A stretch of 64,000 bases of DNA from Ctena decussata (lineage: Eukaryota > Mollusca > Bivalvia > Lucinida > Lucinidae): the NCBI GenBank assembly GCA_963989385.1, contig OZ022514.1, positions 25,399,222 through 25,463,221 of the forward strand, in the 5' to 3' direction. A program made the translations under genes and the position numbers. A model generated the notes under the pieces. That model saw nothing but the letters and a program-made list of their open reading frames with translations. It was not told the origin of the DNA and searched no databases. Of this stretch, positions 1 to 14,600 are shown piece after piece (the stretch's first letter is position 1; each line of letters begins with the position of its first letter).

Positions 1-1436
1 TCCAAATAAGGCTGGATTCTGTAAAAAACAACTTGAGGTGCCTGTGACGACATGGAGGTGCCTGTGATGTAAGAAAATATAGCGAAAATCTGAAGATTTA
101 TTGCGGTTGCAAATACATGTATTGATATTCTTCATCTCTAGACCACTGCCTAGAAAGAACCGTTCATTCAACGTCGCAACAATCTATCATGCGTATATCA
201 AGCATATTTTTGTTAAAACGACAGACAATGATCATGAACTTATACAGTCAGATTCTGCATCCTGCTGTCAAAACCAAGATGGAAGTAAGTATACATTGAC
301 AATAGTTCATAAAAGACACGCATGGTAAACCAAATAAAGAGCTTTTTCTCAGACAGGTGGTCATTCACCTTCCTCAAATGAAAACAACGCTAACTTCTTT
401 TTTACCTATTTTATATTTTAAATTACAAAACAAACCAGGAAGCAAAGTGTCCGTTTTGTTTCCATATCTGTTAGTCAAACATTGACGAGTTGTGTGTAGC
501 TATTGAAAATTTACTGCCTAATTCAGTGTTAGAATAGTTATGAATTGCGCTTAAATAAGAGAGCAACGTTTTTGTAAATAATGGTGACTGTCTGTTAGTC
601 ATTCCAACTCATTAGAAATTGTCGAGGTCACACGCCATGCCAGCTACTCGAAAAGTTTGCAAAAACAAAGTTTTGGAAGATGACTTTTATGTAGTAAAAG
701 TGTTCTTTTGTTACCAAATTTGATGCAGTGGCTATTCGGAGACTAGACTTTGAATTACACATCACTTCAACATACTAAAAAGTGTAACGTTGAGAATATG
801 TCACCTGCCGATGACGTAATCTGTAAGCCTTACTAACTGTCACTCCAGTTAACACGTCCAGCGAGGATCATACGACACATGCAAGCGACACGCATATGAG
901 GTACCAAAAGGATCAACACGATAGATACCTATACGTGTATGCCTGTTGACGGGTATCGGTAATTTTGACCCATTTGACACACCATGCGTGTAGCTGGCAT
1001 GACCTGTGACCTTGACAATTTCTAATGAGTTGGAATGACTCACAGGCAGTATCTCCCGATCACAGTCATCACCATTCACAAAAATGTTGACTCTTATTTT
1101 ATAACGATTCTAACACTGAATTAGGCAGTTAATTTTCAGCAACTATGTGAAATTTGTCAATGTTTGACTAACAGAAGCGGACACAAAATGGGCAATAACT
1201 CTTTGAGATGGTTTTAGGAATTTTAACATGGAATTTCATGATATACGCATTATGATAGTTTATTGGGACGTTGAATGAATGCTTCTTTCCAGGCAGTGGT
1301 TTAGAGAAGAAGTATGTAAATATTTCCAGCTGCAATAACTATTCAGATTTTCACTATATTTTCTTGCATCACAGGCACCTCCACGCCATTGCAGGCACTT
1401 CCAGCTGTTGTTTGGAAAAATCAAGCCTTATTTGTA
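1..1436. repeat. Large inverted-repeat element, right part
   Basis: Positions 1-200 read as an imperfect reverse complement of 1260-1436, and 440-650 pair with 984-1195, for example caaataaggct at 3 against agccttatttg near 1424. The arms carry repeated aggtgcctgtgatg blocks. The left end lies outside the window, because position 1 is already paired. No transposase reading frame is visible; a very large MITE or foldback element is likely. Confidence 0.75.
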
Positions 1437-1980
1437 GTCAATCGACATTTATATTTGGGCAAGGGGTCTACCTTAACATCAGGGTGCCGAGAAAAACAGA
1501 TTCGGATGGAAGATCACTGCATTTAAGACCAAAAACGACCGAATTCTTTATGTTTTGAGTACTGTGGGCTGACTTCAAAAGTCGTATCTTTGGTTAATAT
1601 GGAAAGTTCTGAGAGATATAATGTCTGACAAAACTTTATGTCTATAAGGGTCGAATAGCACTTTTTGATTTCTAATAAACTCCCTGGTTATTTTATATTT
1701 TGTCAAAAAAGAGGAATACATACCGTTTGTTGTCATTTTTTTGACAGTCACAGGCAGCTCCAGATGCCTATCACAACTTTTTATCGGTACCTCTGCCGGA
1801 GGTACCTGTGATAGTTTACCAGGCGTGGTTTGTGTTTCTGTGGCCTCGATCATGGTCATAATTGCTATTTTTAGCAAAACTTTGTCATTGCTGAAATATG
1901 GACCAATTTTGATGTAATTTCGATTTCACACAAATGTTTGATAGGACAATAGCTTGGACAAGTAAATAGTAATTACTGTA
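1437..1980. other. Upstream intron, no gene recognised
   Basis: AT-rich sequence with short copies of the aggtacctgtgatag motif seen in the neighbouring inverted repeat (1780-1815), so it may be the outer part of that element. No GCC2/GCC3 codons in any frame. Confidence 0.5.
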
Positions 1981-2226
1981 AATGAGCCGCAAGACTACTA
2001 ACAAACAAAGTGGCATATGTACTGTGCCAAGACTCATATCAGCCTGGGCAGGAGCCCAATCTGATCTGAGCCTTCGCTTTCCGCATGGAGATAGCTTAGA
2101 CCCTTGACTACCTTTAAAGCACACAGGGAAGTCTCTGATCGGACTAGGTGGATGTCCAGGGGGTGATCTATGTCTTTGCTGGGCACACCATCCCACTTTG
2201 TTGGTTTTGTGGTGTTGTGGCTTATA
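1981..2226. mobile_element. Family A palindromic element (degenerate)
   Basis: Diverged copy of the about 235-bp family whose ends read GAGCCGCGACACGA and its complement, with inner arms CAGATCAGCCTGGGCAT and complement. No coding capacity, consistent with a MITE. Confidence 0.7.
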
Positions 2227-2241
2227 TGGTGGTCTTGTCCA

Positions 2242-2377
2242 GAGGTCATAAAACTTGAGTACATTCTTAAACTCAAAATAAAGCACACTGATTGGCTGCT
2301 TCCGAGCACATGCTAGGAAGCAGCCAATCAGTGTGCTTTATTTTGAGTTTGAGATTATTCTCAAGTTTTATAACCTC
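2242..2377. repeat. Near-perfect hairpin just upstream of exon 1
   Basis: Arms of about 60 bp (gaggtcataaaacttgag to ttggctgcttcc) around a 12-bp loop. It ends 20 bp before the exon 1 boundary, so its right arm occupies the usual branch-point zone. Confidence 0.9.
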
Positions 2378-2397
2378 GAACCCTAATTTTGTTTCAG

Positions 2398-2611
2398 GAT
2401 ATTACTCACTAGAGGGCTCTGTTGGTCAGACGGAATGTGAAATAGGCTCTTACGCTCCAAACTACTCCATGGCAGCCTGTGCAATATGTCCAGCAGGGTT
2501 TTATTGTGACGAGAAAGCAATGAACTTCACCAGAAGCTGCCCCGCTGGCCAGTACTGCCCTGAGGGAAGTTACCAAACCTACCATTGTCCACCTGGGACT
2601 TTCTCCAACAA
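2398..2611 (+). CDS. GCC2/GCC3 gene exon 1 (first in window)
   Basis: Acceptor tttcag at 2397, donor gtatgt at 2612. Enters in phase 1 (G|GA), leaves in phase 2. Reads GYYSLEGS, CPAGFYC, CPAGQYCPEGSYQ and CPPGTFSN. The opening GYYS has Ser where nearly all modules have Cys. Sequons NYS and NFT. Because entry is in phase 1, a further coding exon must lie upstream of 2398, outside the window or unrecognised. Confidence 0.88.
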
Positions 2612-5600
2612 GTATGTGATATATGAGCCACGGCATGAGAAAACCAACAAAGTGGTTGTGTGCCCTGTGCAGACTCAGATCAGCCTGGACATCTACCCAG
2701 TCTGATCAGAGTCTTCACTGTCCACATTGAGGTAGTATCGACATTTAGCTACCCTTTAAATGCTTAGCTGATGCCCAGGCTGATCTGAGTCTGCGCTGGG
2801 CACACAACCACTTTTTTGTTTTTTTCGTGCCGATAAAATAGTTGAATTTGCACACAGTATAGAGTCTTATAAGACAGCTCATAGTGAGTGAGTTAGTGAG
2901 TGAGTGATAAGGGTTTTACAGCACATCAGCTCTTAAAAGGATATTTTGTGCCAAAAACACTACGGAAGAATATGTCTAATATGCATTAGGTCAGAAATGA
3001 AAGTGGGTTCAAAGTGAGCTTCCTCACATGGATCTACTCGATATGCCTTAGTAAATCAACCACTGCCGAAATACCTGTAATAAACAGTATTAAGGAGAAT
3101 AGGTATACTTTCAGAGGAAGCAACTTCACTGTTTTTCCTCCCTTCTCAGTAGGGGTCAACTCTTTAAAGAAGGAATTTGCTCCTTTTCCATTTCTAAGAG
3201 CTACCTTATCCAGAGATGCAAACAGGAATATAAAATTATTTTCAACGAAACGGTTTTCATGAGGGGTCATAACATTTATTTTCATGGAGAAATAAGAAAA
3301 ATTATCTCAGAATTATCAGCAGAATCCAGCCTTATATAGAACTCTGAATAATATTGGTTATTAGTAGGCATTTCTAAAACACACATTATGTGAACCCAAA
3401 TGAGGAAAATTATTGATGATATTTACTTAGTTTATTCTATTTTCTTAGGACTCACATGGTTGCGGAGTCCGACTGTGAGGATTGCCCAGCGGGTTACTAC
3501 TGCCAAGATCGAGGGTTGACAGAGCCCACAGGACCCTGCAAAGCCGGTCACATCTGCTACTTAAATGCTCTAGACGATGATCCGGTCTTCAATAACGATA
3601 CTTCTGGTGGCAAGACGATCATCTTATATGGTGATAGTTGTCACCCAGGGTATTACTGTGAGGAAGGGACGGCCACGATGCAAGCTTGTCCAATGGGAAC
3701 GTACAGGAAAAATTACGGAGGAACAAGTATAGACTCGTGCACGGACTGTGACCCAGGGAAATACTGTAATACAACAGCACAGATAGATGTTACAGGTATG
3801 CAAATAAGTCTGATGACATCAGTAGGAAATCTCTCTTGAAGGGAAACACTCACTAAAATATAAATTGGGCTAAATTGAAGATTTTAGTAAAACATATAGC
3901 TTGTTGAAAACATCATGGAACCGGACAAAAATTAAGAGAAATATAAATATATATATATATTAAAATACTGAGGTGGGAACAAGCAAACGTGAGAAAGTGA
4001 AGTCATAAACTCAAAAGTGAAAAAGTTAAATTCCTAAATCATTTTGAAATATATTATTTCAGGTGAATGAAATATATAAATATGTTTTTTACATCATAAA
4101 AAAATGATTTAAGCCATAAGTCAGTAAAAAAAGGCAATTTTGGCATATAATTAAGATAAAAATATTGATCATGAGACAGGAAATTCCAAAATGGCAGCCT
4201 CCATGTCTGCCATTTTGAATTCATCAAACATCCATATCTCTCTTTCTGTAAGTCTGATTGTCATGAAATTTTCTCCAAATTTAATTGCTCATCAAGTGCA
4301 ACAATTTCAGTTAAATTTATATTTTAGTGAGTGTTTACCTTTAATCTAGGTGAATGAGTTTACTTCCATGTTTCCCTTCTGATTTTTTCAAAGGGAGACT
4401 TGTTCAAAAAAGCCCTGGCAAATCTTGTGGACATATATCAGACTGCTTCTTCAGGAGCTGTCTGATCTGGGTCTACACTATTTGCAGTGTCACCAAATGT
4501 TTTTTAGCAACAGAATGTCTGAAAAAAATTCCCATGCTTTTTTTGTTAGGAATTAGGTGCACAAAATATTAGATGACTTGAGGAGATGGACTTTATAAGC
4601 TTATAGCTTTCGTTCAGATCCTCAATTTCAAACCGTGTATATCTTGTAACATGTATGTTATTTTCTTGAATAAATATTGTTTAAACCAAAATATTAGATT
4701 ATTTACTGCATTAGGATATATGAATACATTGAAAATTTCTCAAATTTTATAAAGTATTTGCAAAATTATTTTGGTGAATTCACACACCTCCATTTTTTTC
4801 CGCCATTTTACAAAGAGGAACAACTTGTATGACTTCCTGTTTGCTTCCATGGAGAACAAAGCCCTTCCAAAAGGGTTCACTCTTAAAGGAAAGAATTTGC
4901 TCCTCTAAAAAGGGAGTCTACTCTTAAAGGAAAGAATTTGCTCCTAGGGTACCAAATTCTTTTCTTTAAGAGTAGAGAATTCGCTCCTCTAAAAAGGGAG
5001 TCTACTCTTCTTTTCTTTAAGAGTAGAGAATTGGCTCCTCTAAAAAGGGAGTCTACCTTTAAAGAAAGGAATTTGCTCCTAATTTAGGAGCAAATTTTTT
5101 CATTTAAGAGTACCCCCCCCCCCCTCCCCCCCCCCCCCCCCCCTTATCCTTATGGAAGGGTTTTGTATAGAGAAGGGAGACTAAAATTAAAATGGCAGGG
5201 ATAAAGATTTTATTTTGCGATTTGTTTTCCCTATTTTAGGTGATTGCACACAAGGCTACTACTGTACGGGAAAAGCGTATTTTCCAGAACCAGTCGACAA
5301 TGTAACCGGTAACATTTGTCCCCAGCACCACATCTGCCCAACAGGTTCCGACGTGCCACAGACCTGTCCTATCGGTTACTATGCCAACGCAACAGGAATG
5401 TGGGAGTGCCAGTTATGTCTTGCGGGCTACTTGTGTAAACCAGAAGAACCACCTGTTCTTTGCCCACAAGGTAATATGAAGCTTATTTATGCCCATAATA
5501 GGCAGGTGCTGCTTACTACACGTGAGCACATGATCACACATCTATTTTGGGGTCCATGTCTGTGTATCTAGAATATTCCGGAATTGTCAGTGTCAAAATG

Positions 5601-8600
5601 ACTTACGAGTTCAGACTTACTTTGACCACTTTCATTTATATGATAGCAGAAACAGTGTCTTAATCAGTAAAGCACTAAAAAGGCAGACAACAAAATTTAT
5701 GTCTGCAAAACTACCAAAAAGGCCCCTGTTCTTTGCTCTCAGTGTAATTTGAAGCGTGTTGTTCTTAACCTTTAAAGCGCCAAAGAAACAGACATCAAAA
5801 TTGACATAGATCTGCAAAGTTAAAATAAAATTTCATCTAAGCTTTACGGAGAATCGAAGTCTAGAGGGCAAACAGTGTAGATTTAGATGAGGTGGCTTAT
5901 AATGTACCGACTTATATGGATATACACCATTAGCAAATTTTGCCAGTATTTAGAGTTTTACAGTAAACTTCAGAGCTCCAGATAAGAGGGGGAATTGAGG
6001 ATAATTCATAGATGATTTTTCTTATTTCTCAACGAAAACATATGTTGTGACCCCTCATTAGAACCGTCTCGGTGAGACGGTTCTAATGATGGGCTACAAC
6101 ATAAGTTATTATAGAAAAAATATGGAAATTATCAAAATTATCACTGGTACCCCTTCTTATCTGGAGCACTGAATTTTTTTTTGTTCTTTTTCAGGACGTT
6201 TCTGTGAAGCAAGTACAGACCTAATTCCCGTTACCCAGGGAACAGTGTGTCCTGTGGGAACATATGGTGCTCGGGAGGGTCTTGAGCAGGAAAGTGACTG
6301 CACCACCTGTGACGCAGGATATTATTGTGACTCTGAAGGTAATGGTTTCTTGTTTACTGTGTTTATTTGATTATAAGACGGGAGTTTCTTTTCCTCAATA
6401 TACTGTAATAATCCTAATAAACTTTGCTGCTTAAATGCCTGTGCCTTTCTCAAAAAATGTTACATTGATTTTCCAAACCCCGGGTTTTGCATCAGTTTTA
6501 CAAAGGGGAACAACCTGAAGTCTTGTTTTTTCTCTGACTCTTCCAAACAGAGTTCACTCTTCAAGGAAAGAATTTGCTCCTAGATGGAGAAGGGAGGCAA
6601 ACTAAGGCAAATTGTACACTTGATCTGAAAGTATATCAATTCATCTTGAGAATGAAATTGAAATAATTTGCTCCTTTTGATGTTTAGCATTTCCTTTAAG
6701 GGCTGACTCCTATTGAGAAAGGGGCCAGAACTGGACATGGACATGTATATAATTGAGTCGTGACAAGATGAAACCAGCAAAGTGGCATGTGCACACAGCA
6801 AAGAATCAGATCAGCCTGGGCATCTGCCCAGTCTGATTAGAGTCTTCACTGTTGACATTGAGGCAGCTTAGAACGTTAGCTACCCTTTAAGCGCACAGCA
6901 AAGACTCTGACCAGACTGGGTGGATGCCCAGGCTGATCTGTGTCTTCACTGGGCCCACATACCACTTTGTTGGTTTCGTCATGTCGCAGCTCATATTAAC
7001 AAAATTTTATAAATTATTCAACTGAATTTTTTTTCTGTTTCAGGTCAGACAAACGTGACCGGAAAAATCACCGCTGGGTATTTCTCACAAGGAGGCTCAA
7101 CCACCCCCACCCCCAATAACGATGAATATGGAAGGACCTTGGGATTATGTCCTAAAGGGTCCTATTGCCCTGAGGCATCAACAAATCCTATTCCTTGCCC
7201 AGCTGGAACATATGGGTAAGATAACTTTGTCAATCCATCCCATTCAAGGGGTATCTGGGCAAACAGTTTGGATCCAGATCAGGCCCCACAAACGTGGGGC
7301 CTGATCTGAGATCCAAACTGTTTGCTGCCTAGACATCATTTCTGCAAGAGTTAGTTAGACCAATATTGTCAAAATAGTCTTCATTTTGGATGGAGAGGAA
7401 AAATAACAGCAGACGACAAAAAATACCCAGAATGCAATGGGTAAACTATCAATGACTGGTGGACTCTTCTGTCTTTAAATAAAAAAGGATCTTAGATGAG
7501 CGCTCATGTGTTATTGAATTTATTAAACGAGTTGGGGAAAAAGATAAGATGCAAGGCTATGCCGAGCATTTTATCTCTTTTCCCAAACGAATTTAATAAA
7601 TTCAATAATACAGGAGCAGGAATACAAGATTCTATTTATATGACACTCAAGTAACATTTTATGAGCATATTTTGCACTTAAACATCAACGATTTTGCCAT
7701 TAGACAATGCGACGTTTTTTTTTACGTCAACGCATAACATTACGACGTTATTTGCAGATTTAGTCCACCAGTTGATTATCGTTTTTAATGTATGGCTTTA
7801 TTACACTCTCAGATGCGACATCATATGATAAATTGGGTTAGTCCATTTTCATTGGAGGGGAGTCAGCTTAAGTTTATTTTTATCTTGCCTATGACTAGCA
7901 GAATTTTGTCTTGTTTGGGACTAGCATATGCGAGACATTTGTATTACTTTTCTGATGCTGTCGATGTTGGTGGCATACACTTTTGTTGAGTTTTCCGCTT
8001 CAGTTCTGTTTTGTGACGTTGCCCTTACAGGTGAGACACAGCATTCCGTGGAATTCTTGTTATTCTATTTTAAGGAAAAATACACATTTGTCTCATGCAA
8101 GTAGTGTAGACCTTGATCAGATGCTGAGTTGTGCAGCATCTGATCTGGGTATGCACTGTTGGCCAATATCTGTTAAATGGGACACTAGGCATAGATGGGT
8201 TAAGACAGATATATTAGGCACACCAAATGAAGAAAAAAGGCTTTACAGCCTTCAAAAATAGAAAAAATATAATCAGTGCTCGAGATAAGAAGGGCTAACA
8301 GAGCTAATTTAGGGATAATTACATTGCATTTAATATGAAATATTTAAGTATTGGGTTCATGGCCCTGGATGAGGCCAGGGTTTAAGAATAGGGACTTAGT
8401 TTTGTGGTGGCACTGGTCAGTTGTATATGTGAGCCTCTAGTCACTTTCTCTAGTTTTGCTTATTTTTTTCCATAAAAAACATAGTATATTTTGTGACACC
8501 TCATTAGAACCATCTTGCCGTGACAGTTCTAATGAGGGGTCATTGAGAAACAAGAAAAATATTTCCGAATTATCCTCAGAATTCCACCTTAAATGGAGCG

Positions 8601-11600
8601 CTGATTTTCATTTTATTATTCATACAAAAGAAGAGAATACTATAGATGCACTGACTGATCAGACTCAAACATTTGCATACACCATAAGGCTCAGTTTCCC
8701 TAAGTTCAAACTCATTTGTCGCTTAAAGAGCCAACAATGAATTTCATTGAATTTGTAAACAGCGTAGATGCTGATGAGGCAGCTCATAATGAGCTGCCTC
8801 ATCTGGATCTGCACTGTTTGCCCTTTAGTCGTTGAATTCTCAATATGACACAGCTTGGATGAAACATCTTTTTAAATTTGCAGACGTAAATTTTGTCGAC
8901 TGCTGTTTTAGCACTTTAAGAGTTAATTGTGGCAAAATAATGACAGCCTCTAGTAATTTGAAGGACTTCAATCTTGCAAATTTATTATTTTGCTAATAAT
9001 TCTTTGGCTGCCAGTTTGTAAAAATTGTCTTTTCAATAATTATTATTTCATTTTATAGCAATTTTCATATATTTCAAGGTCCTCCTATCAGTTGACTGCC
9101 GAGGCTGGCTGCCGAGATTGTGATCCAGGATATTACTGCCCAGACCTGAACATGACGGAACCAGTACAACTTTGTAGTGCCGGTTACTATTGCACCGGAA
9201 AATCAATTGAGGCAGCTCCGATTGGTCAGGCTTATGGTGATAAATGTCCAACAGGTAAGCAAATCTCTACACTGAGCCCAAGATATCCACCTATAGGTAT
9301 GAAACAGAGGCAGACTTCTCTTGGAGTGAAATTAAAATCTTAAAAAGTTCTTTCAAGAGCAGAGAATACATACAGAAGTAGGAACATGGGCCGACTATGT
9401 AGTTTCGGCTAATAAAGCCTAGCCTAGCTAAAGGCTGGCTATAGTCTCTGTCGAACATCAGTAGCTGGGCTATAGTCACAGCCATTCTCAGAGGTTGGGT
9501 CAGAGCTACAGCCAAAAAGTACCCGTATGAGATATATTGACCAATTAGCGACCATAATGAGCTGCCTCATCTGGATCTACATTGTTTGCCCTCTAGTCTT
9601 TGAACTCTCAATATGATACAGCTTGGACACAACTTTTTTTTGGAAATTTTGCAGATGTTAATTTTGTCGTCTGCTTTTTTTTGCGCTTTAAGGGTTAATA
9701 AAAAAATCATCAAAATCTCTTTAGAGGGAAGGGACATTACAGTTACGTTTAAATTTACAAATCTTAATGGTTTTAAAATGTTGCAGGATACTACTGCCCC
9801 GAGGGCTCATCAGATAAAATCCCTTGCCCTCCAGGCAAGTTTGCCCGTAATGAGGGTCAAGACACCTGTGATGAATGTACACAAGGCTACTATTGCCCAG
9901 AAAATACAACAGAGCCAATTGAATGTCCCACTGGATATATATGTCCAGCCAGTTCAAGTATCGGCACGGCTGTACCATGTGGTGTTGGAAAGTTTAACAA
10001 CTTGACGGCAAGATATCAGTCAACAGATTGTGTGGATTGTACACCAGGGTATGTATAGAATATATACAATAGACCCTCTTTACAATGACACCTTTTGTTC
10101 TCAAACATTTTGATGTGGAACTGAACTTGCTGTTGTAAAGAAAACATTAACTTGAATAAGAAAGCTATTCCCTGCTTATCAAAGTGATGTTATAAAGAAA
10201 TTAATTGTTGTAATGAGTGCCATTTTATTATTAAGAAACTTGACTGTACTTAGATTCAGGGTTGAACGACCAGAGAAAAACATCAGGAAAATGAATTTTT
10301 TCCAGGTCAGGGAAAAGTCAGGGAATTTTGTGGTTGGTCAGGGAAATTTGGAAAGGACTTGAAAAGTCAGGGAATTGGATGGATGGATGGATGAATTGCA
10401 ATTTTACGTCCTTTTTAACAGTATTTCAGTCATATCAGGATGATGGGTAGATGATAATGATAGGCTGTGTGCAGTGGAACCCTGTTTACGATTAACAAGA
10501 ACACAGGACCGCTAGATCAGCAGGCCAGTGCTTGACTTACTGAGCTACCGGGGCGCCAGACGGAGTTGGAAAATCAGTGGCTACGGCAGCCTCCAGAAAA
10601 TAAATTTATTCTGCTAAAGGGGAAGGGTGTTCTTTCTAGAGTGATAGTCCACATCTCCCTCCTTATTTGGGGTTACTCTTAAAGAAAGAATTTGCTCCCT
10701 TTGGGGAGCAAATTTTTTTCTTCAAGAGTAACGTCAAGGGAGCGAATTCTTTCCTTTCAGAGTAACTCTCAATTTTCAAGTGATACAGTTAGCGCTATTA
10801 AAGTAAAGAGTTAAATCAACCTTTGGGAAGAAGGGTATAGAAAGCTGTAGGACAGCTGGAAAAAATCAGGGAAAAGTCAGGGAATTTGAATTCTAATGCA
10901 CTTTATGAATGTAACGCGACATCTGATTGGATAACGTCAAAAATTAGCGACACTAAAACCTACAATATACTGTCTGAAACCTGACGTCATTACGTTACAT
11001 TGCTTCTCATTGGTTGACGTCTGGTTTTACGTCGCTGAAAGCGTTTGCTATTGGTGCAAAATGGCACGCTTTTAAAGGTGAAAATGTGAAAAGTGCATTA
11101 GAATGGGGATAACTGTAATGAAAATTGTCATTTGGGGAGGTAAATCATCGTTTTTATGGTCGCAAATCACGTTTTACGGCTCCGCTGGCGCATCGCCATA
11201 AAACGAAATTTCCGACCATAAAACCGATGATTTATCTCCCCAAATGACAATTTTTAGTACAGTTATCCCCTAAGTGGAGGATAAGTGGCAACCCTGTTAG
11301 ATACTCTTTAGACAGAAGATCTTACATGAGTCCTTGTGTATTGTTGAACTTTGTAAATGAGTTTGGGGGGGAAAAGATAGATAAATTGCGAGTTTCTTTT
11401 CATTTTACCTCCCTTATTAGTTGGGGTCAGTTTTTAAAAGGCAAGAATTTCCTCCCATCCTTTTAGAGTAAACATCATTTCAGGAGGGCTCCCTCTTTCA
11501 GAGAAGCAAACAGGAAGTCAAAAAAATGTGCCCCTTATTAAAACAGTGAAGAAATGTTCCCTTTATTAAAATTGGTGGAAAAACATACGACACCTAAAAT

Positions 11601-14600
11601 TGCTAATGAGAAGAATCTTCAATGACTTATCCTGATGGTGCCTTGAAGATCCCAGTAAGCCTTAGCCAGTGAAAGTTTGACAGTTAAAGCTTTACAGTTA
11701 TTTGTTATTGATTTGCTTTCAGTTATTACTGTGCCAGCCAAGGGCTGACAAATCCTACTGGAGAGTGTGCCCCGGGCTGGTACTGTACCGGTGGGGCTGT
11801 GGCTGACCAGCCAGCTGAGGGAGATGGACAAGGTGGTATATGTACCGCAGGCAACTACTGTCCCGCGGGAAGCCCCACTCAGATCCCTTGCACTCCTGGA
11901 TATTTTTGTAATAATGATGGTAAGTGGTGACGCTTAACTGCGTTTGAGCCGCGACACAACAAAACCAACAAAGTGGCATGTGTTCCCAGCTAAAACTCAG
12001 ATCAGCTTGGGCATCTGCCCAGTCTGATCGGAGTCTTTGCTGTCCGCATGGAGCTAGCTTAGACTCTTAGCGACCTTTTAAGGGCATAGCAAAGACTGAT
12101 CAGACTGGGGGGATGCCCAGGCTGGTCTTGAGTCTTCGCTGGGAGCATTAATCACTGTTGGTTTTGTTGTGTCATGGCTCATTTGAGCCGCGACACGAGA
12201 AAACCAACAATGTGGCTGTGCACCCAGCGCAGACTCAGATCAGCATGCGCATCCGCCTGGTTCGCTCAGACTTTTCGCACTTAAAAGGTAGCTAAGGGTC
12301 TAAGCTACCTCTATGCGGACAGCGAAGACTCTGATGAGACTGGGCGGATGCCCAGGCTGATCTGAGTCTGCGCTGGGCGCACAACCACATTGTTTGTTTT
12401 CTCACGTCGTTGCTCATTTATATTTCTGGGGCAAGAGTTGTTAATTTTTCAATTTTGGATAAAGTTATTTACAAACTTGAAGCTGTGCTCCCACATATTC
12501 TATTATGAAAAAAAAAAAATCACACATGAATGAACTGATTTTAAGTGTGCAACAAAAGTAAAGTTTGTGCAAATAATCTTCAAAGAAACATCTTTGTTAC
12601 AGAGGTAGAGATAATATATCTGTGCATACCCTTTTAAACATTCACAAATGAGCCATGTCATATGACGTCAATTTATGTGGCAATTTTGTCATGTGATATT
12701 CAGATCATCTTTCTCATTTATACAAGGTAATCAGAAACGTCACTACTGGCTCTATGGCTTGTGCCACTTTCATAGAAGGCTTAGATAACGAGGAAAGGCT
12801 GTGATAAGACTGCACTTTTGTGCAGTCTGATTAGAGCCTTTGCTTGTCAGCAATTTCACATTGTTGAAAATCACATGATGTGGCTCAAATATTTTGTCAT
12901 CATAATGGAAGGATTTTTTTTGAAGCAGTAATTTCATAGAGTACAAACATTCAAAAGCGGCTGTGAGCTGATTACAGTGAAAGGCTCTGTAAGCTACATG
13001 TAATAGTATCTGAGTTGCAGCACACGATAAGGTGTTTAAGACCTATGCAAACAGCAAAAGCTCTGATGAACCTGCACTGATGCGCAGGCTGGTTAGAGCC
13101 TATGCTATAAATTTTAATTTAGTTATATTTTATTGCCTTTCAAGCAATGGGGTTGGGCTGTAAGTTCTCGCAACATCAGTTACAGCCCTTCCCCTTCAAC
13201 ATATTTACAATAGTAAGTAAGTAAGTGAATATATGGATGAAGAACATACTGAATCTTGTAAATATGAGCAGTGACACAAGTGAGTGAGTGAACTCGGGTT
13301 TAACGTCCCACCAACAACGAGGTCATATGGAGATGGGACCTCGGTTTAAAGTCTCATCCGAAAGACCTGAGAAGCGGGGATCGATCTTGCGACCCCTGGA
13401 TTGGTAGTCTGGAGTGTTATCCACCACACTACAGCCGCTCCTGGTGACACAAGAAAACCAACAAAGTGGTTGTGCGCCCAGGGGGGACTCAGATCAGCCT
13501 GGGCATTTGCCCAGTCTGATCAGACTCTTCGCTAAGTGCTTAAATGGTACCTAAGGGTCTAGGTTACCTCCATGCGGACAGCGAAGACTCTGATCAGACT
13601 GGGCAGATGCCCAGGCTGATCTGAGTCTACCCTGGGCGCACAACCACTTTGTTGGTTTTGTCACGGCTCATATAAACATACATATGCATGAATACATGTC
13701 TGCATAAATATGCACACACATACATATAAGTACATGCACCTACATGCACACATATGCCTTTGCCATTAGCACACTAGTATGGACCCTGAGGAATGTACTA
13801 GCAAAAATGGACTCTAGCTGGTTGTTGTACATAGATACTTTTAAGAGTTCTTTTTGATTCACACAGCTCATCTTACATTACAGGACTAGAGGCGGTCAAC
13901 GGAACATGTGATGCTGGCTATTACTGTACCCTGAGCTCGACAATGAACAGGCCAGTAGGAGAAACATTTGGTAAGTCAGGGTATATGTCGTCCGGTGCTG
14001 GTGCTTCCAGCAAGATAGAGTATCTGGGATAATTCAGTGATAATTTTCCTTATTAATCCATAAAAACATACGTTTTGATCCATAACTAGATCCGTCTCGG
14101 CAAGACAGTTGTAATGAGGGGTCACAGATTATGGTTTTGTTGAGAGATAAGAAAAATTATCCTGAAATACTCCTCTTATCTGGAGCACTGGCTTCCTGGT
14201 ATTTCCGCCATTTTTTCAAGGGGGACCACTTCAACAGACCAGTGAATCCCTTCTCCAATGGGGGCTGCTCTTCATGGAAAAAATTTGCTCCTTAGAGAGC
14301 AAATTCTTTCCTTGAAAAATAGAACCCTTAGGATGGAAGATAAATTCTTTTTAATTACAGTTATCTCCCTTAATGGTATGTCTGCACTACTTAAAAATGA
14401 ATTTGTATGTCTCTAAGAGGGATAACTCCGACTTGGAAGCACTTGTTTCCAGTCTCATATTTCAGATACCTCTATCTCCACATCTGTCATTGATATAATC
14501 TGTATTTCTGTATTTTTTCAAGTTGCATCATTGAAGATATCTGTTTCCTTTACGTGTATTGAGATGTATGTATTTTTTTTTTAATCTGATTTACAGGTGA

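Noticed and set aside
849..1079. Minus-strand 76-codon frame
   Set aside because: In the spacer and arm of the large inverted repeat; no similarity I recognise.
1271..1558. Open frame of 95 codons upstream of exon 1
   Set aside because: Lies partly in an arm of the large inverted repeat and has no GCC2/GCC3 motif.
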